Source of the DNA: Puniceicoccales bacterium Verruco_01 | Lineage (GTDB): Bacteria; Verrucomicrobiota; Verrucomicrobiia; Opitutales; Oceanipulchritudinaceae | Reading direction: 5' to 3' | Assembly (NCBI GenBank): GCA_001604565.1 | Contig: LVBV01000037.1 | Coordinates: forward strand, 1-51,933 | Length of the DNA: 51,933 bases | Shown: positions 1-7,990 of the stretch, piece after piece | How positions within the stretch are numbered: the stretch's first letter is position 1 | How the letters are laid out: each line of letters opens with the position of its first letter | The notes under the pieces: model-generated | The model's database searches: none | The model's input: the letters and a program-made list of their open reading frames with translations, nothing else | Told to the model about the DNA's origin: nothing | Translations under genes and position numbers: made by a program

Positions 1-16
1 ACCGGGACGACCCGGC

Positions 17-118
17 CTAGGCTCCCCACAGACGCTTCTTGTGACGGTTCGCGTGGGAGCGTTTGCGGCGCTTGTGCTGCGCGATCTTGCGACGGCGTTT
101 CTTTCTTAGATTACCCAT
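17..118 (-). CDS. Small basic mS38/COX24 (AURKAIP1)-like protein, 33 aa
   Basis: The frame encodes 33 residues, starting MGNLRKKRRRKIAQHKRRKR and ending in a Trp-Gly-Ala tail. About half the residues are Lys or Arg, with His spaced through the chain. This matches my memory of the short bacterial proteins with the COX24_C/AURKAIP1 domain, whose mitochondrial counterpart is small-subunit protein mS38. A role bound to rRNA in the small ribosomal subunit is inference from that resemblance. It lies downstream of lpdA on the same strand, separated by a region rich in inverted repeats. It is too short for most gene callers. Confidence rests on the composition and the characteristic KKRRRKI/HKRRKR pattern; no search was possible. 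Confidence 0.6.
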   Translation of the reverse strand: MGNLRKKRRRKIAQHKRRKRSHANRHKKRLWGA

Positions 119-264
119 GTTAGGCGCTGATTTTACGGAAAAGCTGAAACAATCGTGCCTGACCGCCCCGATGTAAAGAAAAAACTCCGCCGTAGCCGAA
201 ACGATGTGGAAAGTTCGCAGACAACCGCCTCCTCTTCAGGATAGGCGAAAGCGAAGCTCGCCGT

Positions 265-324
265 AAGGGCTGAAAGCCCTTTTCCGCGTCCGGAGGACGC
301 GGGAGTGCAGGGACTGGTCCCTGC
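265..324. repeat. Three adjacent inverted repeats after lpdA
   Basis: Three perfect hairpins follow one another: 265-270 with 276-281 (6 bp, loop TGAAA), 284-291 with 295-302 (8 bp, loop GGA) and 307-314 with 317-324 (8 bp around TG, overlapping the lpdA stop codon). None has a strong T run on the lpdA side; the first has four T on the plus strand. They probably mark transcription termination or mRNA 3'-end stabilisation between lpdA and the small basic protein gene. The rest of 119-264 shows no gene. Confidence 0.55.
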
Positions 325-1721
325 TAGATGTGGATCGCTTCGTTGTGGGTGGCCGCCGCGGCCTCGCCAAGGGCCTCGGAGAGGGTGGGGTGGGCATGAA
401 TCGTGGCGTGGATGTCGTCCACCGTCAGCTCGCAGTTCATGGCAAGGGCGTATTCCGCGATGAGTTCGGTGGCGTCGGGTCCGACGATGTGAGCGCCAAG
501 GATCTCTCCGAATTTCTCTCCGGAAAGGACCTTGATGAAGCCCTCGGCCTCGCCCGCCGCCACGGCCTTGCCGGAGGCGGTGAAGGGGAATTTGCCCGCC
601 TTGTAGGGGATGCCCGCGTCCTTCAGCTTCTTCTCCGTCGCGCCGACGCTGGCCACCTGCGGGTGGCAGTAGGTGCAGCCGGGGAAGACGCCCACGCGTT
701 TGGGCTTGAGGACCCCGAAGAGGCCGCCGACGGCCTGCACGGCCTCGTACGTGGCCACGTGGGCGAGCCAGGGAGGCCCGATGATGTCGCCCGCGCCGTA
801 GAGACCCGGGAGGCTCGTGCGATAGGCGCCGTCCACCTTCAGGTAGCCGCGCTCCAGCTCCGGCTTCACGTCCGGAGCGAGCACGCCGTCCAGGTTCGGG
901 ACGACGCCGATCGAAAGAAGCAGGCTCTCCGCCGTCACGGCCTCGCGCTTGTCGCCCTTGACGAGCTCCATCACAACGCCTGCCTCGCCCGGGACGATGT
1001 TCTCCACCTTTGTGCCGACACGGACCTCAATGCCCTGCTTCTTGTAGGAGCGCGCGAGAAAGGCGGCCACTTCCGCGTCCTCCACGGGCAGGATCTGGTC
1101 CAGCATCTCCACGAGCGTCACCTTCGTGCCGAGGGCATTCAAAAAGTAGGCGAATTCCACGCCGATCGCGCCCGCGCCGACGATGACGATCGACTCCGGG
1201 CGCTTTTTCATCACAAGCGCTTCGTGACTTGTCATAACGCGCACGCCGTCCACCGGCAGGCCGGGGAGCTGCCGCGCCTTCGTGCCGGTGGCGACGAGGA
1301 CGTTCTTTGTCTTGAGAACCTTCCCCTTGTCCGGTCCGTCCGTCACCTCCACCTCGCCCGCGCTCTTCACGAGGCCGCGGCCTCTTACGTAATCGACCTT
1401 GTTCTTCTTGAAGAGGAATTCGACGCCGCCCGCCATGCGGTCGCTCACGGCGCGGCTGCGGGCCACGATTTTTTCGAAGTCGAAGGACGCCTTGCCCTCC
1501 ACGGAAAGACCATATTCGGAAAGCCGCGAAAGGTTCTGGTAGAGTTCCGCGCTTTTCAAGAGCGTCTTCGTCGGGATGCACCCCCAGTTCAGGCACGTGC
1601 CGCCCGCCCGCTCGCTTTCGACGCACGCGACTTTCTTCCCGAGTTGTCCGGCGCGGATCGCGCCCGCATATCCGGCGGGACCGCCGCCGACGACTACGAG
1701 ATCGTAAATGTTTTCACTCAT
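324..1721 (-). CDS. lpdA: Dihydrolipoyl dehydrogenase (E3)
   Basis: This 465-aa flavoprotein re-oxidises dihydrolipoamide in the pyruvate and 2-oxoglutarate dehydrogenase complexes or the glycine cleavage system, passing electrons to NAD+. Seen: N-terminal FAD dinucleotide fold (VVVGGGPAGYAGA, about residues 9-21), redox disulfide motif GGTCLNWGCIPTK (about 40-52), NAD-binding fold VIVGAGAIGVEFAYFL in the middle, and the C-terminal HAHPTLSEALGEA that supplies the catalytic His-Glu pair. The length is normal for the family. The start at MSENIYDL fits family alignments; an in-frame ATG 32 bp upstream (MNAPCKRS) is possible. No E1 or E2 gene is visible in the window, so the complex it serves is unknown. 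Confidence 0.95.
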   Translation of the reverse strand: MSENIYDLVVVGGGPAGYAGAIRAGQLGKKVACVESERAGGTCLNWGCIPTKTLLKSAELYQNLSRLSEYGLSVEGKASFDFEKIVARSRAVSDRMAGGVEFLFKKNKVDYVRGRGLVKSAGEVEVTDGPDKGKVLKTKNVLVATGTKARQLPGLPVDGVRVMTSHEALVMKKRPESIVIVGAGAIGVEFAYFLNALGTKVTLVEMLDQILPVEDAEVAAFLARSYKKQGIEVRVGTKVENIVPGEAGVVMELVKGDKREAVTAESLLLSIGVVPNLDGVLAPDVKPELERGYLKVDGAYRTSLPGLYGAGDIIGPPWLAHVATYEAVQAVGGLFGVLKPKRVGVFPGCTYCHPQVASVGATEKKLKDAGIPYKAGKFPFTASGKAVAAGEAEGFIKVLSGEKFGEILGAHIVGPDATELIAEYALAMNCELTVDDIHATIHAHPTLSEALGEAAAATHNEAIHI

Positions 1722-1861
1722 GGGTGTAAGTAGGGAGCGTTTGCAAGGAGCATTCATTCCCGCAGGGGAAGCCGTCCAAGGCCAAGGTAACCGGAAGCGG
1801 CCCCGACGCAAACCGGTTGTGCAGTCGTCCTTCCGAAGCCGTAACCGCTGATCCGGCCTAA

Positions 1862-1892
1862 GAAAAATCGCGCCGGAGAGGGTTCCGGCGCG
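1862..1892 (-). terminator. Intrinsic terminator of the alpha-galactosidase gene
   Basis: A perfect 9-bp GC-rich stem (1869-1877 with 1884-1892, 6-nt loop) is followed on the minus strand by ATTTTTCT. It sits about 25 bp after the stop codon of the GH27 gene. The remainder of 1722-1868 holds nothing recognisable. Confidence 0.8.
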
Positions 1893-1917
1893 GCCAGCAA
1901 AGGAACGGAGGGCGGGT

Positions 1918-3132
1918 TTACTTCGCGGCGGGCTTGGGCGCACAGAGGCGCACCATCATCACGTCGTGCGCCGTCACGCTGCGGGAGAGAACGGGCAGAG
2001 TGTCCGTCGTGCCGAGGTCGGCATGAGTCCACACGTCGCGGATCGCAAGGTGCTTGGGCAGCTCCCAGATGTCCGCCCACTTGAGGGAGAGGAACTGCGA
2101 CTGGTCCGAAACGTTCAAGAGGCACAGCGCCCAGTCCCCGCCGGAGAGTTCGCGCAGCCAGACTTCCTTCACCGGATCCGAATGGATGCGCATACCCTGC
2201 TTGCCGAGGGCGTCCTGATCGATGGCGATGGCCTCCTTGTTCGTCAGGATGGCGAGGATCTCGCTCTTCATATTGCGCACATCGTTTCCGGCGATGAGCG
2301 GCGCGGCCATCATGCACCAGATGGAGAAATGCGCGCGGTTTTCGGCAAGGGTCATGTCGCCCACGCCCACCTCCAGCATGTCCGGATCGTTCCAGTGGCC
2401 CGGTCCGGCGGCCTTGATGAGGTCGGCGTTCGTCGCCTGAAAGTCCGCGATCTTCTTCCAGCCGCGGGACCAGCGCGATTCGCAGTCGTAGCAGGCGGTG
2501 ATGTCGCCGGTTGTGCGCCAGAGGTGCCCGGTGTCCTGCGCCCACTTCCAGGGCTCGGAATGGCCCCATTCGCAGAGGCTGAAGACGACGGGCCTGCCGC
2601 CCGCCGCGTGGAGGGCGTCGCGCATGGTGGTATAGGCCTCCTGCGCGTTGCGCGTTCCGGTGTTGCACCAGTCGTATTTGAGGTAGTCGATGCCGATCGC
2701 CGCGTAAAGGAGCCCGTCCTGATACTCGTGGCCCTGACTGCCGGGATAGCTCGCGCAGGTCATGCTGCCCGCGCAGTTGTACAGGCCGAAGAAAAAGCCC
2801 ATCGCGTGCAACTCGTCCGCAAGGGCCTTCATGCCGTGCGGGAACTTCACCGGATCGGGAATGAGATTGCCTTGCGCGTCGCGCGTCTTGGTCATCCAGC
2901 CGTCGTCCAGCACGATGTACCGATAACCGGCGGCGAGCATCCCGTTCTCCTTCATGGCCTTCGCTACGCCGAGGACCAGGTTTTCGTCAATATTGGTCTG
3001 GAAGGTGTTCCAGCTGTTCCAGCCCATCGGCGGGGTGAGGGCCAGGTTTTCCGCCTTTTGGGCGGAGAGCGGCGCGGTTGCAAGCAAGGCGGCGGCGATC
3101 GCCGCGAGGGAGCGGAGGGGTGTTGTGTGCAT
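1918..3132 (-). CDS. Secreted alpha-galactosidase, glycoside hydrolase family 27
   Basis: The 404-aa protein should hydrolyse terminal alpha-1,6-galactosyl units of raffinose-type sugars or galactomannan. Seen: signal peptide MHTTPLRSLAAIAAALLATA with a cleavage site near SAQ-KA; GH27/clan D core beginning PPMGWNSWN; YIVLDDGW; the nucleophile region YLKYDWCN; CEWGHSEPWKWA; and the acid/base region GPGHWNDPDMLEVG, followed by a C-terminal beta domain. Both catalytic Asp residues are present. I chose the ATG at 3132 because the signal peptide begins there; an in-frame extension upstream has no signal character. The gene stands alone, with terminators before and after it, and export to the periplasm is expected. 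Confidence 0.92.
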   Translation of the reverse strand: MHTTPLRSLAAIAAALLATAPLSAQKAENLALTPPMGWNSWNTFQTNIDENLVLGVAKAMKENGMLAAGYRYIVLDDGWMTKTRDAQGNLIPDPVKFPHGMKALADELHAMGFFFGLYNCAGSMTCASYPGSQGHEYQDGLLYAAIGIDYLKYDWCNTGTRNAQEAYTTMRDALHAAGGRPVVFSLCEWGHSEPWKWAQDTGHLWRTTGDITACYDCESRWSRGWKKIADFQATNADLIKAAGPGHWNDPDMLEVGVGDMTLAENRAHFSIWCMMAAPLIAGNDVRNMKSEILAILTNKEAIAIDQDALGKQGMRIHSDPVKEVWLRELSGGDWALCLLNVSDQSQFLSLKWADIWELPKHLAIRDVWTHADLGTTDTLPVLSRSVTAHDVMMVRLCAPKPAAK

Positions 3133-3182
3133 GGTGGGACTTTGTGGGATCCGCGTCCAGTGCAACGGATGCGGGTATGCGG

Positions 3183-3201
3183 AAAAATCCTGCCCGCAGG
3201 A
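3183..3201 (-). terminator. Probable terminator of the exonuclease gene
   Basis: A 5-bp stem TCCTG/CAGGA with a 4-nt loop is followed on the minus strand by five T. It lies 60 bp beyond the stop codon of the DEDDy exonuclease and before the GH27 start. The stem is short, so confidence is moderate. Confidence 0.5.
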
Positions 3202-3260
3202 AGTGGGGCTCGCAACAAAAAGCCGAGGCGGGCGCGGGGGAAATCTCCCTTGGCAGCCTG

Positions 3261-3890
3261 CTAGAAGTCCTTCGCCAAGCCCAAGTCGCGCAGGCGCATG
3301 TAAATTTCGCGGCTGATCCAGGCGTCGGTGGCGGCGTACACCGTCTGCGCGTCGGTCAGGTGGTCGCGGCTCCAGTTGGAAACCTGCGCGCCCTTGCTGA
3401 TGCGCACCCCGAGGAAGATCCCCGCGAGGCTGCGCAGGCCCGTGTTCACGATCTCCAGCTTGTGCGTGATGTCCGCCAGTTCCACGAAGCCCGCGGGCTT
3501 GAAGTCCTGTCGCTCGCGCAGTTTGCGCACGTCGTCGCGGATAGCCACGCCCACCTTTGCGATGGTGGGGTCGCCCAGAATCCCGTCGAGAACCGGGGAG
3601 AGGTCCTCCAGCTTCAGAAGCTGGAAGAGATAGACCTTTTCCGCCCCGCCCAGTTGAAGGAGCGCCGGCAGATAGCTCTTGCCGCGATGGAAGCTCGGGC
3701 GCGTCTCGGTGTCGAAGCCGAGGATTTTCTCTTTCTTGAGTTCCGCCACCGCCACGTGCATTTCGCCGGGCGTTGTCACAAGCTGGATCGGGCCGTCGTA
3801 ACGGCTCAAGGGAAGATCGTTGATGACTTCCTTGGAGATGGTGGTCGGAAAATTGCTGACGGGTGGATTGCTTTCCACGGCTGGATTCAT
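3261..3890 (-). CDS. 3'-5' exonuclease, RNase D-like DEDDy family
   Basis: The 209-aa protein carries the exonuclease core of RNase D without an HRDC domain. Seen: motif I GFDTETRP (Asp and Glu of DEDD, about residues 58-65), motif II around KVGVAIRDDVRKL, and motif III YAATDAWISREIY with the Tyr-x3-Asp spacing of the DEDDy class. A two-metal 3'-5' hydrolysis of RNA or DNA ends is expected; stand-alone domains like this are often annotated as 3'-5' exonuclease domain protein 2-like. The substrate cannot be read from sequence. It is divergent from carA. Confidence 0.85.
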   Translation of the reverse strand: MNPAVESNPPVSNFPTTISKEVINDLPLSRYDGPIQLVTTPGEMHVAVAELKKEKILGFDTETRPSFHRGKSYLPALLQLGGAEKVYLFQLLKLEDLSPVLDGILGDPTIAKVGVAIRDDVRKLRERQDFKPAGFVELADITHKLEIVNTGLRSLAGIFLGVRISKGAQVSNWSRDHLTDAQTVYAATDAWISREIYMRLRDLGLAKDF

Positions 3891-4188
3891 GAAGGTTGCG
3901 GGCCGTTTCTTTCGGCCCCGGGTGACTCCAAGCCCGCTTCAGAAGCGCCTGGGCACGCAGCGAAGGTGCCTTTGAAACAGGCTCGTTGAAAATCCAACAA
4001 AGACCTGAGGACCGGTTGAGGCAAATGTTTTTCCACGCGCGGTGCGGCGGAGCGCTCTTTTACGAAAAGGCGGGGGAGGCCTTTGCGCGACCATGTCGGG
4101 CCGGGTAGCGGGTTTTTCTTGCGGTGGGGGCGCCGGTGCGGTTTTCTTGACCCCCAACATGTACGGGACGATGCAAGACAGGAAAGCC
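3891..4188. other. Divergent intergenic region, exonuclease/carA
   Basis: About 300 bp between two divergent starts. An in-frame extension of carA runs through it, but its N-terminus does not resemble CarA. No convincing promoter, riboswitch or small gene was seen; it presumably contains the two promoters and the carA leader. Confidence 0.5.
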
Positions 4189-5331
4189 ATGCCGGGCGTG
4201 ATCGCCCTTGAGGACGGGAGCGTTTTCCGGGGAACCGGCTTTGGCGCGGCGGCGGTCCGCGCCGTGGGCGAGGCCGTCTTCAACACCTCGATGTCGGGCT
4301 ATCAGGAGATCCTGACCGACCCGTCCTACCTCGGCCAGATTGTCACGATGACGGCGCCGCAGATCGGCAACTACGGCGTGAATCCCGAGGACGTGGAGAG
4401 CGACGGCGTGAAGGTGATGGGCTTTGTCGTGCGCGACCTTTCGCCCGTCGTCAGCAACTGGCGCGCCACCGCGAGCCTGCCGGAATACCTCCAGAAGTAC
4501 GGCGTTCCCGGCGTGACGGGCGTGGACACCCGCGCCATCGCGCAGAAGCTGCGCGTCACCGGCGTTCAGAAGGCCTGCATCGCCACGGTCGATATTTCCG
4601 ACGCGGAGGCCGTGCGTCTGGCCCGCGAGTGGCCGGGACTGGAGAATGTCGATTACGTGAAGGAGGTCTCCTGCAAGACCCCGTGGCAGTTCGATCCCGC
4701 GAAGACCCCCTCGGGCGAGCCCTTCCGCCTCCCGGGAACGGACATTTACGACAAGCCGCGCGAGGTTCCGCGCAAAAGTTGCGTGGCCTACGATCTGGGC
4801 CTGAAGTACAACACGATCCGCAAGCTCCACCGCGCGGGCTTCGACGTGACGGTGGTTCCGGCATCCACACCGGCGAGCCAGGTGCGCAAGCTGAACCCCG
4901 ACGGCGTCTTCCTTTCCAACGGCCCGGGCGACCCCGCTCCGCTCACCTACGTTCACGAGGCCGTGCGCGACCTCATGGTGGATTATCCGATGTTCGGCAT
5001 CTGCATGGGCTGCCACATGCTGACCCATGCCCTCGGCGCGGCCACCTTCAAGCTCAAGTTCGGCCACCGCGGCGCGAACCACCCGGTGAAGAACCTCGAA
5101 AACGGCCACGTATACATCACCTCGCAGAACCACGGCTTTGCCGCGAAGCCCGAGGAAGTGGTGGCAAAGGGCGGCATCGTGACCGAGGTGAACTTAAACG
5201 ACGGCACCGTCTCCGGCATCCGCCTCAAGGACAAGCCGGTCTTCGCGGTGCAGTACCACCCCGAGGCCTCCCCGGGCCCGCACGAATCCGGCGTCCACTT
5301 CGAGACCTTCTACAACCTCTGCTGCCGATAG
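4189..5331 (+). CDS. carA: Carbamoyl-phosphate synthase small subunit (glutaminase)
   Basis: The 380-aa subunit releases ammonia from glutamine and channels it to CarB for carbamoyl phosphate, feeding pyrimidines and arginine. Seen: N-terminal domain with ALEDGSVFRGTGFGA, NTSMSGYQEILTDPSY and PQIGNYGV; C-terminal class I amidotransferase with nucleophile Cys in FGICMGCHM and the His-Glu pair in HPEASPGPHES. The start MPGVIALEDG was chosen because it matches the usual CarA N-terminus and has AGGA 5 nt upstream; ATG codons at 4171 and 4159 are alternatives. carB lies on the opposite strand about 37 kb away in this window, so the subunits are not in one operon. Confidence 0.95.
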   Translation: MPGVIALEDGSVFRGTGFGAAAVRAVGEAVFNTSMSGYQEILTDPSYLGQIVTMTAPQIGNYGVNPEDVESDGVKVMGFVVRDLSPVVSNWRATASLPEYLQKYGVPGVTGVDTRAIAQKLRVTGVQKACIATVDISDAEAVRLAREWPGLENVDYVKEVSCKTPWQFDPAKTPSGEPFRLPGTDIYDKPREVPRKSCVAYDLGLKYNTIRKLHRAGFDVTVVPASTPASQVRKLNPDGVFLSNGPGDPAPLTYVHEAVRDLMVDYPMFGICMGCHMLTHALGAATFKLKFGHRGANHPVKNLENGHVYITSQNHGFAAKPEEVVAKGGIVTEVNLNDGTVSGIRLKDKPVFAVQYHPEASPGPHESGVHFETFYNLCCR

Positions 5332-5351
5332 GAGTGCACGGTGTTCTTTGC

Positions 5352-5378
5352 AAACGGACGGGCGACCGTCCGTTTTTT
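5352..5378 (+). terminator. Intrinsic terminator between carA and feoB
   Basis: A perfect 10-bp stem (5352-5361 with 5366-5375) with a GCGA tetraloop runs directly into a T stretch on the plus strand. The mirror side has three A, so it may also stop feoB transcription from the other direction. Confidence 0.85.
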
Positions 5379-5387
5379 ACGTACCGC

Positions 5388-7337
5388 TTACGCGAAGAGC
5401 CTCCAGAGGGCGGCGAAGAGCGTGCAGAGGACTAGGCCCGTGGCAAGCGGCATCGCCGTGGCCCAGAAGGCCCATCGCACGCTCTTAGTCTCCTTGTAGA
5501 TCGTGAGGATCGTGGTGGAACAGGGGTTGTGGCAGAGGCAGAAGAGCATCAAGGAAAACGCCGTGAGGCTCGTCCATCCGGCGCCCGAGAGAAGCCCCTT
5601 GAGGTCCGCGGCCTTGCCGGGATCGAAGAGCGTCCCGCCGGGGACCGCTTGTCCGCCGAGCGTCACGGTGAGCATCAGGATGGTGGGGACGACCAGTTCG
5701 TTCGCCGGGATCGCCACGACATAGGCAAGGAGGATCACGCCGTTCAGGCCCATCAGCCAGCCCAGCGGCGAAAGGAGCTCCGAGAGCCACCACGCCAGCG
5801 GCAGAGCGCCCGCGGAAATGTTCGCCACGCACCAGATGAGCGCCCCCGCCGGGAAGGCGAAGACCACGGCCCGCCAGAGGACGAAGACCGTGCGGTCGAT
5901 GAGCGAGGTGTAAAGGACCTGCCAGAGGCAGGGGCGGCGGATCGGCGGGATCTCAAGGTGAAAGGCGCAGGGTTCGCCCTTGAGGAGGGTTCTGGAAAGA
6001 ATCCAAGCCGCCGCGAGACTCAGGGCCACGCCGAGGACTGCCACGGCCAGCACCGCGCCCATCGCGAAGACCGTCCCGAGTCCCGCCGGAGCCATCGGCG
6101 CGACAAAGAGGGTGGAAAGGAGGATCAGGGTCGGCCAGCGCCCGTTACAGAGGGCGAAGTTGTTCGTCAGGATCGCTACCAGTCGTTCGCGCGGGCTCTC
6201 GATGATCCTTGCCGCGACGACGCCCGCCGCGTTGCAGCCGTAGCCTATCGCCATGGTGAGGGCCTGCTTGCCGTGCGCCCCGGCGCGCGAAAGGAGGCCG
6301 TCCATGTTGAAGGCCACGCGCGGCAGGTAGCCGAGGTCCTCCAATAATGTGAAAAGAGGGAAGAAGATCGCCATCGGCGGCAGCATGACGCACACGACCC
6401 ACGCTCCCGCGAGGTACATGCCGTCCACAAGCACGCCCGAGAGCCACCACGGCAGGCCGATCCCCTCCGCAAGGACTTTCAGGAAGGGATGCAGCTTCTC
6501 GACGAGCGCGCCGTAGAGCAGGTTCGAGGGCACGTTCGCACCGAGGATCGTGATCCAGAGAACGAGCGCGAAGACTGCGCCCATCACCGGGAAGGCTGTC
6601 CAGCGGCTCGTGAGGAGCCAGTCCAGCGCCGCGCGCCAGTCGAAGGAAGGCTCCGGCGGTTCCCTGAGCGTCACACACGCCTTCACGATCCCGCCCGCGC
6701 GGCGGTAGAGATCCTCGCTATCCGGCAGTTTGCCGTTTCCCGGCGCGAGGCGTAACGGCACGGCCAGGGAAAGTTCCGCAATCTTCCGCCGCAGGTCCGC
6801 CACGCCCTGACCGCGCCGCGCCGCCATCGGCACCACGGGCAGGCCCAGTTCCGCCGAGAGCTTCGCAACGTCCACGGCGATTCCCCGGCCCTCCGCCTCG
6901 TCGATCAGGTTCACCGCGACGATCACTTTGGGATGGAGGGCCGCCACCTGAAGGCAGAGGAGGAGGTTCCGTTCCAGCGCCGTCGCGTCGGCCACAACCA
7001 CCGTCACCTCCGGCGCCGCTTTTTTCAGGAAATTCGCCGTCACCTGCTCGTCGTTGTCCGCCGCCTCCAGCGAATACGTGCCGGGAAGGTCCACGATCTT
7101 GAAGATGCGTCCGCCCTCGCTAAAGACGCCCTCCGCCAGCTCCGTCGTCTTGCCCGGCCAGTTGCCCGTGTGCTGGCGCAGTCCCGTCAGGCGGTTGAAG
7201 ACCGTGCTCTTGCCGGTGTTCGGGTTCCCCACAAGAGCCACGAGGCAGTCGCAGGTTCCCGCGAAGAGGGCCGTCTTCTCGCGGATCGCCTCGCCGAGGG
7301 CGCAGGTGCTGCAGGCCGATGGGTCGTGCGCGGACAT
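5388..7337 (-). CDS. feoB: Ferrous iron transporter FeoB
   Basis: The 649-aa inner-membrane protein imports Fe2+. Seen: a Cys-containing N-terminus (ACSTCALGEA and GTCDC); a G domain with P-loop GNPNTGKSTVFNRLTG, the HTGNWPGKT switch region and DLPGTYSL; a helical spacer; and paired gate regions with many membrane helices, including NGRWPTLILLSTL, ANELVVPTILML and LFCLCHNPCSTT. It is shorter than E. coli FeoB (773 aa) but has all three parts. feoA is upstream on the same strand, with 139 bp and an intrinsic terminator between them. The extra cysteines near both ends could bind metal; that is inference. Confidence 0.95.
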   Translation of the reverse strand: MSAHDPSACSTCALGEAIREKTALFAGTCDCLVALVGNPNTGKSTVFNRLTGLRQHTGNWPGKTTELAEGVFSEGGRIFKIVDLPGTYSLEAADNDEQVTANFLKKAAPEVTVVVADATALERNLLLCLQVAALHPKVIVAVNLIDEAEGRGIAVDVAKLSAELGLPVVPMAARRGQGVADLRRKIAELSLAVPLRLAPGNGKLPDSEDLYRRAGGIVKACVTLREPPEPSFDWRAALDWLLTSRWTAFPVMGAVFALVLWITILGANVPSNLLYGALVEKLHPFLKVLAEGIGLPWWLSGVLVDGMYLAGAWVVCVMLPPMAIFFPLFTLLEDLGYLPRVAFNMDGLLSRAGAHGKQALTMAIGYGCNAAGVVAARIIESPRERLVAILTNNFALCNGRWPTLILLSTLFVAPMAPAGLGTVFAMGAVLAVAVLGVALSLAAAWILSRTLLKGEPCAFHLEIPPIRRPCLWQVLYTSLIDRTVFVLWRAVVFAFPAGALIWCVANISAGALPLAWWLSELLSPLGWLMGLNGVILLAYVVAIPANELVVPTILMLTVTLGGQAVPGGTLFDPGKAADLKGLLSGAGWTSLTAFSLMLFCLCHNPCSTTILTIYKETKSVRWAFWATAMPLATGLVLCTLFAALWRLFA

Positions 7338-7397
7338 GCTTTTCAGAATAGGTGATTTTCAGCGATTTTGAAAACCGCAATGCAAAGTGGCGGGCAC

Positions 7398-7430
7398 GAA
7401 AAATCCGGGCATCCCGAAGGACGCCCGGAT
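7398..7430 (-). terminator. Terminator between feoA and feoB with TTCG loop
   Basis: On the minus strand the stem ATCCGGGC/GCCCGGAT (7403-7410 with 7423-7430) continues through a G-T pair into TCC-TTCG-GGA, giving a near-perfect 12-bp stem capped by a UUCG tetraloop, then five T. It sits inside the feoAB gene pair, 47 bp after the feoA stop and about 60 bp before the feoB start. It would reduce or end read-through from feoA into feoB. Confidence 0.85.
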
Positions 7431-7476
7431 CACGTTACCCCATCGAATACATCCATCCGTTTCCCCAAAACAGTAC

Positions 7477-7782
7477 CTACAAAGTCTCCACCGTCACCAT
7501 CGAGGCCGTCGCGGGACGCAGCGCCATCGTCACCCCGCGCAGTCGAAAGGCGACCGGTCCGCCGAAGGGCGCGCGTTCCGCACGTTCCACCACCGAGCCG
7601 GGCACGAGGCCGAGGTCCGTCAGCCGCCGCCGCTCGAAACCCCGGCAGTGCGGTGCGATTTCTAGGATCCGCGCGCGTTCTCCGGGACGCAGGGCGTCGA
7701 GACTTTCAGCCGCAATGCCCGCACCCGAAGCGATTCCATCCGCAACCCTGTAGTTCAGCCTTTCCCTGATACAGTGCATCAT
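7477..7782 (-). CDS. feoA: Ferrous iron transport accessory protein FeoA
   Basis: The 101-aa protein has the SH3-like FeoA fold: SLDALRPGERARILEI, then RRRLTDLGLVPGSVVERAERAPFGGPVAFRLRGVTMALR, the pattern found in FeoA and in the C-terminal domain of DtxR-type regulators. It assists FeoB on the cytoplasmic side. The start MMHCIRERL is supported by an AGGGGG ribosome binding site about 9-10 nt upstream. There are about 25 residues before the conserved domain. It is the first gene of the feo pair and has a perfect palindrome just upstream. Confidence 0.88.
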   Translation of the reverse strand: MMHCIRERLNYRVADGIASGAGIAAESLDALRPGERARILEIAPHCRGFERRRLTDLGLVPGSVVERAERAPFGGPVAFRLRGVTMALRPATASMVTVETL

Positions 7783-7800
7783 GATGATCGCCCCCTGTTC

Positions 7801-7814
7801 TTTGATTAATCAAA
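7801..7814. promoter_or_regulatory. Perfect palindrome upstream of feoA
   Basis: TTTGATTAATCAAA is a perfect 14-bp palindrome 18 bp before the feoA start codon, in a locally AT-rich stretch (7795-7890) with further TTGAT copies. Position and symmetry suggest an operator, for example for a metal- or oxygen-sensing repressor. It does not match the Fur consensus, and the FNR site needs a 4-bp spacer where this has 2. The regulator is unknown. Confidence 0.4.
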
Positions 7815-7931
7815 AAGTGATATTCGTCAACGCGAAGGATCAAATTTTATGGATCGTTGAATATTGGAGAATCCATCAAAATGACTATTCCCGTCCGGGT
7901 CTCATTTCGGAGCGAAAGGTGCCTTCAGCTA

Positions 7932-7964
7932 CAAAAAAACGGGCGGACCGCTTGGGTCCGCCCG
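7932..7964 (-). terminator. Intrinsic terminator of amt
   Basis: A perfect 10-bp stem CGGGCGGACC/GGTCCGCCCG (7940-7949 with 7955-7964) is followed on the minus strand by seven T, 26 bp after the amt stop codon. Confidence 0.9.
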
Positions 7965-7990
7965 TGAAAGGAGAGGGAAGAGGCGCGGGA

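Noticed and set aside
7801-7814. FNR/CRP site upstream of feoA
   Set aside because: The half-sites TTGAT and ATCAA are right, but they are separated by 2 bp rather than the 4 bp of an FNR site.
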